Shown: positions 25,134 to 33,742, numbered from the stretch's first letter. The stretch: 64,000 bases of DNA from Anaerolineales bacterium (GCA_016789305.1 JAEURJ010000014.1:248001-312000); one strand, 5' to 3'. Numbers and translations: made by a program. The notes: generated by a model from the sequence alone, not told the origin.

Positions 25134-26315
25134 ATGAGCGATAATCGCCAAGAACAAATCCGAAAAAATCTAAATTCCCAGGAAACTGAAGAATTACTTG
25201 ATGTTTGGCAAAATGGAGAAATAGACGAATGGGATGAATTGGTTTTTGAAATTATCAAAGAAATCTTGATGGAACGATTGGGTTGTTTGCCGCCTCAATC
25301 CATCGAAATTCAAATTTCTCAAATTTTAGACAGAGTTGAAAGTCATTTAGAAAAGAATGAGTTAGATAAGGCATTAAGCGAATGCGAACTTGCAATTGAA
25401 TTGAATCCCGATCTTGCGATTGCATATAACTATCGTGGGGAAATCTACGACGAGATGGAGCAACTCGAAAATGCCATAACTAATTATCAAAAAGCCATCG
25501 AACTTGACCCAGAATATAAAGAGGCTTGGGAAAATTTATTAAGTGTCGAGTTGGGTTTGGAAGAAGAGTTTGAAAATTCAACTGCCAAAGCGCAGCTTGA
25601 CCAAGCGCTTGAATACGCAAATGATGGTGAAATTGCAAAAGCATTGTCAGAATGTGAAACGGTGAAGCCCAATATGCCAAGTATTGCAATAGCTCATAAC
25701 TATATGGGATTGATTTTACAAATAGCAAATCAATTGGAACTTGCCATTGATTCCTACGTCAGAGCGATAAAACTTAATCCTCGTTTTTATGCCGCCCGTG
25801 AAAATCTAGCCAATGCAAGAGTTGCCTGGGAAGAGGAGCAATATCATCTATTTTCAAACTTGAGTCCCATAGAAGAGCAGGAAATTATCGAAACTGACAC
25901 AGGAAAAATTCCAGAAAGTGACGAACCTTTACCGCAGTGGCTGTACATGAACGAAAAATCATTTCTTCTGATGGGCTATCCAGGTTATCGCAACAGACAA
26001 GGGCGAAGCGGGTATGACCCATTGGAAAGAAATGCTGAACAAGCCCGTATGCAAGGAATCATGATTCATTTATTGTTGAATCGTAAATTCAGGACACGAA
26101 ATCCAATTTATCTTGTTTTGATGGCTTGTGCAGGTATTTTATATTTTTTAACTGGGGTTCTGCCTTTATTACTTGGAAATGTGAATGGGATTATTGCAGG
26201 ACTTATTTATAGCCCCTATTCAATTGTCGGACTAATGCTGTTGGTAAATGTATATTTGAGTTTGCGACTTGTAAATTCTGACGAATACGAAGATAATGGT
26301 TATACTTTTTTTTAG
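25134..26315 (+). CDS. TPR-repeat protein with C-terminal membrane spans (cassette-like gene)
   Basis: A 393-aa protein. Tetratricopeptide repeats are visible at about 65-135 (ALSECELAIELNPDLAIAYNYRGEIYDE, NAITNYQKAIELDPEYKEAWENL) and again at 160-235 (ALSECETVKPN, AIDSYVRAIKLNPRFYAARENL). The C-terminal 80 residues have two hydrophobic spans (PIYLVLMACAGILYFL; GLIYSPYSIVGLMLLV). ATG 25134 has GAGGG about 10 nt upstream. The gene is AT-rich, sits between attC-like sites A and B, and has no recognisable catalytic domain. Confidence 0.8.
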   Translation: MSDNRQEQIRKNLNSQETEELLDVWQNGEIDEWDELVFEIIKEILMERLGCLPPQSIEIQISQILDRVESHLEKNELDKALSECELAIELNPDLAIAYNYRGEIYDEMEQLENAITNYQKAIELDPEYKEAWENLLSVELGLEEEFENSTAKAQLDQALEYANDGEIAKALSECETVKPNMPSIAIAHNYMGLILQIANQLELAIDSYVRAIKLNPRFYAARENLANARVAWEEEQYHLFSNLSPIEEQEIIETDTGKIPESDEPLPQWLYMNEKSFLLMGYPGYRNRQGRSGYDPLERNAEQARMQGIMIHLLLNRKFRTRNPIYLVLMACAGILYFLTGVLPLLLGNVNGIIAGLIYSPYSIVGLMLLVNVYLSLRLVNSDEYEDNGYTFF

Positions 26316-26341
26316 CACGGGGTCTTGCGTAACCCGAAACT

Positions 26342-26456
26342 GCCCAACAAAGCGTGCATTTTCTGGCTTCAAGTTTATACTGCTCCCAAGCAAAGTCCTC
26401 GTCCGCCCAGACGCAGGTATTCCAAAAGAGCGGGGACAAGACGCAAGCCGTTCGGC
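26342..26456 (+). repeat. attC-like site B
   Basis: Begins GCCCAACAAAGCGTGC (26342) and ends GTTCGGC (26450-26456). Shares TTTATACTGCTCCCAAGC, GACGCAGGTAT and GAGCGGGGACAAGACGCAA with site A. Terminal complementarity extends outward through AAAC/GTTT. 115 bp. Confidence 0.75.
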
Positions 26457-26550
26457 GTTTCCTTGTAACCATGAATTAATTCAAAAATATTCTTGATTCT
26501 TTGAGAAGTTAAAGCGTATCTGATAAGAAAATGATAATAGGTGCAGGTAT

Positions 26551-27021
26551 ATGAACAACGAAAACGAATTTATTCTTTTTCCTAGTCGATTGAAAACGAT
26601 AGGCAATTTATTTGGAAGTCTATGTTTTGTTGCGGTTAGTATCTGGCAAGTTTCAGTCGGGGAAATAATTGGTTGGTTTCCGCTAATCTTCTTTGGCTTA
26701 TGCGCTATCGTCTTCGTCATATCCTTACTTCCAAACAGCAGTTATCTCCGCCTAAACCCCACAGGGTTTACAGTCTGTTCCATTTTTCGTAAACATTCCT
26801 ATAGTTGGGCAGATGTAGAATCATTTGCAGTTACACGAATCAGCACAAAGCAAATAGTCGCGTTCAACTTTAGTGAGCAATACAAAGGTGCCGAAAGTTT
26901 ACGCCGCACTTCTACATCGCTCACTGGTTTTGAAGGTGCACTACCAAATACTTTTGGCAAATCGGCAAACGAACTTGTTATATTGCTTAACGATTTCAAG
27001 AGTCGGTATAAAAACTCCTAA
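26551..27021 (+). CDS. STM3941-like membrane-anchored protein (cassette-like gene)
   Basis: A 156-aa protein: two closely spaced hydrophobic spans at residues 18-60 (LFGSLCFVAVSIW; PLIFFGLCAIVFVISLL) followed by a PH-like soluble domain (YLRLNPTGFTVCS, YSWADVESFAV, TFGKSANELVILLNDF). The pattern matches small STM3941-type proteins, which are frequent in integron cassettes and plasmids; function is unknown. The TAA stop lies inside the left core of attC-like site C, typical tight packing in a cassette. Confidence 0.75.
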   Translation: MNNENEFILFPSRLKTIGNLFGSLCFVAVSIWQVSVGEIIGWFPLIFFGLCAIVFVISLLPNSSYLRLNPTGFTVCSIFRKHSYSWADVESFAVTRISTKQIVAFNFSEQYKGAESLRRTSTSLTGFEGALPNTFGKSANELVILLNDFKSRYKNS

Positions 27022-27140
27022 CAAGCGTTCCCTGACGTGTGGGATTCTGCGGCATTTTCAGGCATATTCCTCGCTTCGAGTTTATACTGCTCCCAAGCAG
27101 GTATCCCCAAAGAACGGGGACAAGACGCAAACCGTTGGCT
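27016..27140 (+). repeat. attC-like site C
   Basis: Left core CCTAACAAGCG starts at the gene stop; right end GTTGGCT (27134-27140). The interior repeats TTCGAGTTTATACTGCTCCC, GGTATCCCCAAAG and GGGGACAAGACGCAAACC of site A. 125 bp. Confidence 0.72.
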
Positions 27141-27188
27141 GACAACGTATTCAAAATCTAATTCCATAGTTACATTCGGTAAGGTCAA

Positions 27189-28019
27189 ATGTCATCTCAC
27201 AAGAAATTCGTTGTATTCTTCATAGTAGTTAGTCTTGTATCTATTTTGGCGTGCCAGAGCATTTCTAACTTCACTCCAACTCCAGCAGTAATCTCTTCAA
27301 CCAATGTACAGAATCTTGAAGGAACCATGTGGAGTGGAGTAGATTCAGGTGGAAAGCGTTTTGTGTACGAATTCTTGCCTAATGGGGTTCTAAAATTTAC
27401 AGTGGAAACTGGAACTTTTACGGACGGCTCATGGAAACAAGATGGTAAATTAGTGTATTTTGAAATGAACAATAAGTATGCGGAAGGTGAAGGGGTTATC
27501 AGCGATAATCTGATGACAGGTAATGGCTGGAATCAAGCAGGGTATAAATGGACTTGGACTGCCAGCAATGTTTCATCTTCGCAAGTATCAGGGGCAAATG
27601 AGACACTCGAATCACCATCGAGTGATGTAAATTATGATGGAGACTGGAAAGGGGCGACTTCTCAGGATTTGGAAGTTGCCTTCACAGTTGCACGTAATGG
27701 AATCGCTAAAATGAAATTTCAAGCAAAATGGGATGGTTTAAATTGCAGCAGAACTTTTGAAACCACGATAGAAACTTCGACGCAAGGCATGGATCCTACG
27801 GCAGAAGCACTAGGAAATTTTCCACCTGCCAACCCCATCAAAAACGCTATCTTTACATTGGCACAAGATACATCGAAAACAGACGGCATTGCTTACACTA
27901 TTACAGCCACATTCTTGTCCCCCCAAAAAGCATCAGGCACTATAGAATATGTGGTAACTAGTGGTAGTTGTCAAGGAACAGAGAAATTTGACTGGACGGC
28001 AACGAAAGTTTCAAATTAG
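27189..28019 (+). CDS. hypothetical lipoprotein (cassette-like gene)
   Basis: A 276-aa exported protein with signal peptide FVVFFIVVSLVSILAC (lipobox SILAC). The mature part has two beta-rich sections: about 40-115, calycin-like (GTMWSGVDSGGKRFVYEFLPNG, GSWKQDGKLVYFEM), and about 150-276 (YDGDWKGATSQDLEVAF, CSRTFETTIE, ASGTIEYVVTSGSCQGTEKF) with Cys residues near its ends. No family named with confidence. AT-rich, between attC-like sites C and D. Confidence 0.75.
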   Translation: MSSHKKFVVFFIVVSLVSILACQSISNFTPTPAVISSTNVQNLEGTMWSGVDSGGKRFVYEFLPNGVLKFTVETGTFTDGSWKQDGKLVYFEMNNKYAEGEGVISDNLMTGNGWNQAGYKWTWTASNVSSSQVSGANETLESPSSDVNYDGDWKGATSQDLEVAFTVARNGIAKMKFQAKWDGLNCSRTFETTIETSTQGMDPTAEALGNFPPANPIKNAIFTLAQDTSKTDGIAYTITATFLSPQKASGTIEYVVTSGSCQGTEKFDWTATKVSN

Positions 28020-28055
28020 TCTCTGGTGAAAAGGCCCAGAGTCTTGCACAAAGCC

Positions 28056-28116
28056 AGCCAACAAAGCCTGCAGCAACCCTGAGAGAGCATCAGGACAGGC
28101 TGTCTTGAATGTCAAG
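28056..28116 (+). repeat. attC-like site D (divergent or partial)
   Basis: Left core AGCCAACAAAGCCTGCAG; nested hairpins GCCTG/CAGGC and CCTGA/TCAGG follow. The right core is unclear (CAGTTG near 28110). It lacks the internal sequence shared by sites A-C, so it may be the degenerate end of the array. Confidence 0.45.
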
Positions 28117-28165
28117 GCAGTTGTTTGATTTTTAGGGGACTCCTGCTCGCAATGTCCTCCTACGG

Positions 28166-28171
28166 TATAAT
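28166..28171 (+). promoter_or_regulatory. -10 box implying a leaderless ricT mRNA
   Basis: GGTATAAT with 7 nt to the ATG at 28179 and no Shine-Dalgarno. A transcript starting about 7 nt after the box would begin at the start codon. Confidence 0.6.
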
Positions 28172-28178
28172 TGCGCCC

Positions 28179-29117
28179 ATGCAAACTAACCTTATCGGTG
28201 TTCGATTTACCAAAGTTGGAAAAGTCTATCATTTCGACACATCTTCCGTACCGGATGTGGTCGTTGGCGAACATGTCATCGTGGATACCTCGCGCGGCAA
28301 GCACTTGGGCGAGGTGGTCCAGCTCGTGCAGGAAATGCCCGAGAAACCGGAAGGCGGCTGGAGGTCGGTGGAGAGGCGCGCCAATCCGCGCGACTTGCTG
28401 CTTCAGCAGTCCTGGCAATCCAAACAAACCGAAGCCATGATCAACTGTCGCGCGCGCGCCTCCGAGATCGGCCTGCGGGATGTGAAGATCGTCACGGCTG
28501 AATACAATTATGACGGCTCACGCCTCGCATTCCTGTTCAGCACGGAGAGCGAAGACAAGGTGGACCTCAAGTCTCTTAAGAAGGATATGCACGAACTGTA
28601 TCCGAACACACACATCGAAATGCGGCAGATCGGTCCGCGTGATGTGGCAAAATTTCTTGGCGGCATGGGCGCCTGCGGAATTGAAACCCGCTGCTGCTCC
28701 AAGTTCCTCACCGACTTCTCCCCGATCTCGATCAAGATGGCAAAAGAACAAGGCATCTCCCTTACGCCGAATGAGATCACCGGCATGTGCGGACGCCTGC
28801 GCTGCTGCCTGATCTACGAATACGAACAATATGTTGCCGCGCGCAAGGAACTTCCCAAGCGCAACAAACGCGTGGTCACACCCAAGGGGGAAGGCAAGGT
28901 CATTGACGTCATTCCGATGAGCGAGAAAGTTGTCGTGCTCATCGAAAGCGGCACAGACCGTCCCCAGCATTTCACGTTCACCCGCGAAGAGATCGAGCCG
29001 TGGGATGAACTCGAAACCCTGAAAAGAAAAGCTGCTGCCCCCTGCGACCGTCACGAAGGCGGCGGATGCACCTGCGGAAAAAGCAGCCCCCTAAAAAAGA
29101 ATGACCGAAACAATTGA
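28179..29117 (+). CDS. ricT: PSP1-domain protein RicT (YaaT-like)
   Basis: A 312-aa cytoplasmic protein with the PSP1 C-terminal domain. Conserved cysteines (GACGIETRCCSKF, MCGRLRCCLIYE) correspond to the Fe-S ligating Cys of the RicAFT (YlbF-YmcA-YaaT) complex, which modulates RNase Y mRNA processing in Firmicutes. A short Cys-rich tail (CDRHEGGGCTCGK) follows. ATG 28179 is chosen because the 18 upstream in-frame residues would precede the promoter. It overlaps the next gene by 17 nt. Confidence 0.9.
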   Translation: MQTNLIGVRFTKVGKVYHFDTSSVPDVVVGEHVIVDTSRGKHLGEVVQLVQEMPEKPEGGWRSVERRANPRDLLLQQSWQSKQTEAMINCRARASEIGLRDVKIVTAEYNYDGSRLAFLFSTESEDKVDLKSLKKDMHELYPNTHIEMRQIGPRDVAKFLGGMGACGIETRCCSKFLTDFSPISIKMAKEQGISLTPNEITGMCGRLRCCLIYEYEQYVAARKELPKRNKRVVTPKGEGKVIDVIPMSEKVVVLIESGTDRPQHFTFTREEIEPWDELETLKRKAAAPCDRHEGGGCTCGKSSPLKKNDRNN

Positions 29118-29829
29118 TCATTGGGAAACCCCGCAAAAAATTCTGGTAATTCTGGCTCACCCCGATGACCCGGAATTTTTTTGTGGCGCCACGCTTGCAA
29201 AATGGGCGCGCGCCGGGCATGAGATCACGTACCTGCTTTTGACTTGCGGAGACAAAGGCTTCAACCCCACGACACATCCAGAAATGACTCCTGAAAAGTT
29301 ATGCGGGATTCGACATGTGGAACAGGCCAACGCAGCCAAAGTGATCGGTGCCAAACCGCCTCTTTTCATGGACTTGCCGGATGGGTACCTCATCCCGGAC
29401 TTGAATCTCCGCCGCGAGGTTGTCCGTGAAATTCGCAGGCACAAGCCAAATATCCTCGTCACCTGTGATCCGCAAAATTTATTTGCACTGTACGGGATCA
29501 ATCATCCCGACCACCGTGCCTGCGGACAGGTGGTACTGGATGCAGTTTTCCCGGCTGCCGATAACATCGCCTACTTCCCCGAGTTGATCGAGGAAGGCTT
29601 CCAACCTCACATGCCAAAAGAAGTGTGGTGTTCGTTGACCAACCAGCCCAACACAACGATCGATGTCACCGAGACCTGGGACATCAAAATGAAGGCCATC
29701 CTTGAACACGCAACCCAGGTACAGGATGCCGGGAAATTGATCGAGCGCTTCAAATCCCGCCGCACAGAAGACAGCACCGAGGAAAATCCGCGGTACGAAG
29801 AAAAATTTAGAGTCGTGAAGTACGGATAA
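29101..29829 (+). CDS. LmbE/PIG-L family deacetylase
   Basis: A 242-aa zinc-dependent N-deacetylase fold. The metal site motifs are LAHPDDPEFFCG (AHPDD, residues 19-23) and INHPDHRACG. Family members remove acetyl from GlcNAc-containing substrates such as GlcNAc-PI, GlcNAc-malate (BshB) or mycothiol precursors; the substrate here is not determined. It starts inside the end of ricT, so translation is coupled. Confidence 0.9.
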   Translation: MTETIDHWETPQKILVILAHPDDPEFFCGATLAKWARAGHEITYLLLTCGDKGFNPTTHPEMTPEKLCGIRHVEQANAAKVIGAKPPLFMDLPDGYLIPDLNLRREVVREIRRHKPNILVTCDPQNLFALYGINHPDHRACGQVVLDAVFPAADNIAYFPELIEEGFQPHMPKEVWCSLTNQPNTTIDVTETWDIKMKAILEHATQVQDAGKLIERFKSRRTEDSTEENPRYEEKFRVVKYG

Positions 29830-29854
29830 ATCAAAGTCCATCTACAGAAAAAAA

Positions 29855-30916
29855 ATGGATAAAAAATTCTTCTGGACAAAAGTTGTTGGGATATGGATAT
29901 TATTAGTGCTTCTCTACTCAATAATTTCCAATCATTTTCCGCCAGTTAAAATAAACAGCAAAGGATTCTCTCTACAAAAAAAATGGTCCACTGTCATGAG
30001 TGATAAGGTCTTGGAATTATCTGTATCTGGCAACGGGATTATTTTTGCGCTTTCGCCCTATTCACTAAATGCCATTAATGCAAGAACTGGGGGATTTCTT
30101 TGGAAAACCTATCTTGTCAATCAAGCCAACTCTCACCCTGCCATGTCTGAATATGGCAGGGTTTACATTAGTGACAATAAAAGTCTTTACGCGCTGAATC
30201 AAAACAATGGAGAGATTATTTGGCAGGAGAAACTACTCTTGTCAGATGGAGCTGTTGTTGACGTTTCAGATAAATATATACTATTTAATCAAATAGCAGA
30301 TTTGAGTGCTTATAATGCAAAAACAGGGGATTTTCTCTGGTCAATGCCTGTAACAAAAGGCTTGGTCCATGCATATATTGACAACGAAAATGAGACGGCA
30401 TACATCGTAAGCGATGGAATTCATGCAGTGGAAATCGCAACTGGCAGGGAACTTTGGCAAACATACTATGAAGCTGAAGGGCTCTACGAAAACGGGATAA
30501 TGTTTCAATCAGATGACAGCGGAGCAAATGCCTTCCGTTTGGACACAAAATCCATGATTTGGAAATCGTCATTAGTAGACGCTGTAACATTTTCTTCCAA
30601 ATTATTGCTTTATAAAGATTTCCTTATCATTCTCAATCGAAGCTATATTTATGTATTACAAAAGGACAGTGGAACAATTAACTGGATAAAACCCATGGAA
30701 TTTCCAGAGAGTCCCGCGGTTATTGATAATACTTTGTTTGTAATGGAATTATTTAGTGGAAAAATCCACTCTTTTGATCTTGATACAGGTAATGAAACTG
30801 GAATTTTGCAGATTCGTTTGCCTTCAGCCTTTGCTGCTGAACATCAAAGCATGATTGCAACAAATGACCTATTAGTATTTTCAAATGGGAAAACCATTTT
30901 TGCATATGGAAAATAA
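29855..30916 (+). CDS. membrane-anchored PQQ-like beta-propeller protein
   Basis: A 353-aa protein. An N-terminal membrane anchor (VVGIWILLVLLYSIIS) precedes a domain of about seven blades with the PQQ/BamB-like motif A-x-x-x-x-G-x-x-x-W (NARTGGFLWKTYL, NQNNGEIIWQEKL, NAKTGDFLWSMPV, EIATGRELWQTYY, QKDSGTINWIKPM). It lacks a lipobox, so it is not a BamB lipoprotein. The gene is AT-rich compared with its neighbours. Function is probably scaffolding or binding; no enzyme residues identified. Confidence 0.82.
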   Translation: MDKKFFWTKVVGIWILLVLLYSIISNHFPPVKINSKGFSLQKKWSTVMSDKVLELSVSGNGIIFALSPYSLNAINARTGGFLWKTYLVNQANSHPAMSEYGRVYISDNKSLYALNQNNGEIIWQEKLLLSDGAVVDVSDKYILFNQIADLSAYNAKTGDFLWSMPVTKGLVHAYIDNENETAYIVSDGIHAVEIATGRELWQTYYEAEGLYENGIMFQSDDSGANAFRLDTKSMIWKSSLVDAVTFSSKLLLYKDFLIILNRSYIYVLQKDSGTINWIKPMEFPESPAVIDNTLFVMELFSGKIHSFDLDTGNETGILQIRLPSAFAAEHQSMIATNDLLVFSNGKTIFAYGK

Positions 30917-30930
30917 CAAAGGAAAAAAAC

Positions 30931-32121
30931 ATGACTGACTTTCTAAAACAGGCTGAGGAGCTTTTCCCCTACACGCAGGCTCTGCGCCGCGACTTTCACA
31001 TGCACCCGGAGCTTGGATATCAGGAAGTCCGCACCAGCGGAATTGTAGCCAGGGAACTTGAAGCGCTCGGCTTGGAAGTGACCAAGGGCATAGGCAAGAC
31101 AGGTGTGGTTGGCTATCTCGAAGGGAGCAAACCCGGCCCAACCATTCTGCTCCGTTTTGACATGGACGCGCTTCCCATTACCGAAGATACGGGCGCAGAA
31201 TATACCTCTGAAAATCCCGGCGTCATGCATGCCTGCGGGCATGACGGCCATACGGCCATCGGTCTGACTGTTGCAAAAATCCTGAACCAACACAAAAATG
31301 ATCTGGCAGGTTCGATCAAGTTTTGTTTTCAACCTTCCGAGGAAGGCTTTAATGGCGCGGAAATGGGCGGCAACCTGATGATGATCCGCGATGGCGTGCT
31401 GGAAGGTCCCAAGGTCGAGAAGACACTGTCTCTGCATTTGTGGAACGATAAACCTCTGGGTTGGATCAATGTTGCGCAAGGACCCGTGATGGCTGGCGCG
31501 GAATTATTCAATATCAAACTCACCGGCAAGGGTGGTCATGGCGCAGCACCGGACACCACGATCGATCCTGTCGTTGCCGCCGCCCATATCATCACCGCGC
31601 TGCAAGCCATCCCATCACGCAATGTCCCCCCACTGCAGGCGGCTGTGATCAGCGTCACCGCGATCAATGCCGGCAACACATTCAATGTCATTCCGCAGAC
31701 CGCAAATCTTTTGGGCACCATCCGCACCTTTGATCTGGATGTCCGCAAGCTTGTTCTTGAGCGTTTCGAACAAACCGCGAAAGGTGTGGGAGAGGCCATG
31801 GGATGCCAGGTCGAGGTTGAGATCAAACGGGTCACACCGGCGGTCATCAACAATGATAGTGTCACATCGAGCGTTCTCAACACTGCGCGAAATCTGTTTC
31901 CAGGTGCGGAAATCGATTCTCAAAACTTCCTGACGATGGGCGCCGAAGATATGGGGTTCATGCAGGAAAAAGTGGAGGGCTGCTATTTCTTTATCGGTTC
32001 CGCAAACCACGAGAAACACTTGGATTACAACCACCATCACCCGAAATTCGATTTCGACGAGCAGGCGTTGATCAAAGGTACGGCACTCATGGCCGCCGCT
32101 GCCGCCGATTTATTAAAATAA
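30931..32121 (+). CDS. M20-family amidohydrolase (N-acyl amino acid hydrolase-like)
   Basis: A 396-aa zinc peptidase-fold protein. Metal-binding motifs: MHPELGYQE near the N-terminus, HACGHDGHTAIG near 100, QPSEEGFNGAEM (catalytic Glu pair), and HHHPKFDFDE at the end. The dimerisation domain is KGGHGAAPDTTIDP. Subfamily M20D includes N-acetyl-L-amino acid and IAA-amino acid hydrolases and carboxypeptidases. It follows the propeller gene by 14 nt with AAAGGA upstream. Confidence 0.92.
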   Translation: MTDFLKQAEELFPYTQALRRDFHMHPELGYQEVRTSGIVARELEALGLEVTKGIGKTGVVGYLEGSKPGPTILLRFDMDALPITEDTGAEYTSENPGVMHACGHDGHTAIGLTVAKILNQHKNDLAGSIKFCFQPSEEGFNGAEMGGNLMMIRDGVLEGPKVEKTLSLHLWNDKPLGWINVAQGPVMAGAELFNIKLTGKGGHGAAPDTTIDPVVAAAHIITALQAIPSRNVPPLQAAVISVTAINAGNTFNVIPQTANLLGTIRTFDLDVRKLVLERFEQTAKGVGEAMGCQVEVEIKRVTPAVINNDSVTSSVLNTARNLFPGAEIDSQNFLTMGAEDMGFMQEKVEGCYFFIGSANHEKHLDYNHHHPKFDFDEQALIKGTALMAAAAADLLK

Positions 32122-32131
32122 AAGAGGATTC

Positions 32132-32986
32132 ATGAAACGACTAAATTCCGCGCTTCTCATCTTGACCTTTGTGCTGGGTGCCTGCACAACAGCAACCACC
32201 GCAACTGAGACATCCAATTCATCAACCACCGAACCGCCTGCCGCCTCTGGATCAAACTCCCCTGCGCGTGAAGCGGTTTTATCGGAGATCGAAAACACCG
32301 TATCCATTCGCAAAACATCCGCAGACGAGGCAATCCCTGCCGAAAAGGGAATGTCCATTCTGGAAGGTGGAAGCGTCGAAACCGGCGAGGATGGCCGTGC
32401 TCGCATCGATTTAATGCCCGAAGGCACCATCGTCCGTGTGGGTCCAAACTCTTCATTTAGTTTTCCCAAACTCACTGAAGAAAGCAATGAACCAAAGACC
32501 ACCATTCAACTTTTGTTCGGCAAAGTCTTCGTCCTGCTCAAGGGCGGCTCGTTGAATGTGGAGACACCCTCAGGTGTGGCTTCTGTGCGCGGAAGTTTAC
32601 TAAGCGTGGAATTTAACCCTGAAACGAACCGCATCAGCGCAACCTGCATGGAAGGAGATTGTTCCCTGCAAGCAGAAGGCGGGGAGGAAATTGATTTACC
32701 GGAAGGACAGGAATCCTTTATCGATGAAGGCGGTGAGGTGGTGGATCCTTTCCCAATGGATCGGGATGAAGTGGAAGCCTGGCTCAATGAAAACCCTGAA
32801 ATGGATTTGTTCATGTCTGAACTGCCCGACCCCGGAGACTTTCCCGACCTGCCCGAGGATTTTGATGGAAACATGCAAGAGTTTGACCCGGAATTTCAAT
32901 CCGGAAATGGTGAGGCCACCCCGCCACCAGATGGCGGCGGAGAATCCGATAATGGCGGCAGTGATGATGGCGGAGGCGAGGGCTGA
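32132..32986 (+). CDS. FecR-domain lipoprotein
   Basis: A 284-aa exported lipoprotein: signal and lipobox ALLILTFVLGAC; then a Thr/Ser linker, and a FecR domain (SILEGGSVETGEDGRARIDLMPEGTIVRVGPNSS, GKVFVLLKGGSLNVETPSGVASVRGS). The C-terminal third is acidic and ends in a Gly/Asp/Ser tail. There is no sigma-factor or TonB gene nearby, so this is a surface FecR-domain protein rather than a classical anti-sigma regulator. Confidence 0.82.
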   Translation: MKRLNSALLILTFVLGACTTATTATETSNSSTTEPPAASGSNSPAREAVLSEIENTVSIRKTSADEAIPAEKGMSILEGGSVETGEDGRARIDLMPEGTIVRVGPNSSFSFPKLTEESNEPKTTIQLLFGKVFVLLKGGSLNVETPSGVASVRGSLLSVEFNPETNRISATCMEGDCSLQAEGGEEIDLPEGQESFIDEGGEVVDPFPMDRDEVEAWLNENPEMDLFMSELPDPGDFPDLPEDFDGNMQEFDPEFQSGNGEATPPPDGGGESDNGGSDDGGGEG

Positions 32987-33008
32987 TCAAGCCCATTGAA
33001 CGGCAATC

Positions 33009-33635
33009 ATGAATAAAAAAAGAAACTGGGCAATTGCATTGGTCCTTTCGGCAACAGCCGGGATATTCGCCCTGCAAACTGTTTCCGCGCCAACATCCCA
33101 GAGCCCGCAAGTTGAGCCTCTTGCACAAACACCCACCATCACTTTTACTCCGACATATGAGGCCTGCGGATATATGTGGGCTTATCATGATGACGCAGAG
33201 TTAACCGCAAAACTGAATGAAGCAATTGCGGGAATGGACCCCGCAGCAAGTGCAAATGCCCGGCTTTTCGGCGAGGATTGTGTATACGCGGATGGACACT
33301 CCACATTCGGTGCAATGGAAACGGATTTTTATGTTCGCCTGCCAACGAATGATTTGACCGATGAAGAAAAATTAGGTGCTTGGATCAAGCAGGTGATGGA
33401 TTTTGTCACAAGCCTGCCGGATGAGGAAATTCAGGGAAATAAGGGCTTTGTTGAGTTCTCATTCATCAAAAGTGACACGGAACGGATCGTGATTCGGGTA
33501 ACGATAAATGAATACCTAAACGGCTCCGCCAACTCAAGCGGCATTGAACTTTTTCAGAAGTTTTATACACCCACTCCTCCACCGATAACGCCACACCCGA
33601 TAACGCCTACATTTACACCAACACTTGCTCCCTAG
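33009..33635 (+). CDS. hypothetical secreted protein
   Basis: A 208-aa protein with a signal peptide (NWAIALVLSATAGIFALQTVSA). A Thr/Pro-rich linker precedes and follows a compact domain with two Cys (YEACGYMW, GEDCVYAD) and a C-terminal TPTPPPITPHPITPTFTPT tail. The core (GHSTFGAMETDFYVRL, EERVRITV-like strands) matches no family that I know. It is 22 nt after the FecR gene and ends the unit at a terminator. Confidence 0.7.
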   Translation: MNKKRNWAIALVLSATAGIFALQTVSAPTSQSPQVEPLAQTPTITFTPTYEACGYMWAYHDDAELTAKLNEAIAGMDPAASANARLFGEDCVYADGHSTFGAMETDFYVRLPTNDLTDEEKLGAWIKQVMDFVTSLPDEEIQGNKGFVEFSFIKSDTERIVIRVTINEYLNGSANSSGIELFQKFYTPTPPPITPHPITPTFTPTLAP

Positions 33636-33641
33636 ACAGAG

Positions 33642-33677
33642 GATATAAAAGAGACGGAATTCCGTCTCTTTTATATC
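33642..33677. terminator. intrinsic terminator
   Basis: A fully self-complementary stretch with 18-nt arms (33642-33659/33660-33677; core AAGAGACGGAATTCCGTCTC), immediately upstream of the next promoter's -35. Confidence 0.9.
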
Positions 33678-33728
33678 TTGACAAGTCATTCGATTTGTTA
33701 TATATTACGTTTAGTAATTACTAAACGT
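33678..33728 (+). promoter_or_regulatory. consensus promoter with palindromic operator
   Basis: TTGACA (33678-33683), 17-bp spacer, TATATT (33701-33706), then a perfect 22-bp palindrome at 33707-33728 with half-site ACGTTTAGTAA covering the expected transcription start. Ideal geometry for autorepression by the GbsR/MarR-type gene that starts 14 bp later. Confidence 0.85.
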
Positions 33729-33742
33729 TCTAAAGGTGACAT

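Noticed and set aside
24932..25258. ORFs over the first intergenic repeat (and similar at 26296-26496 and 26873-27225)
   Set aside because: They lie in the attC-like repeats and recur because the repeats are alike; not genes.
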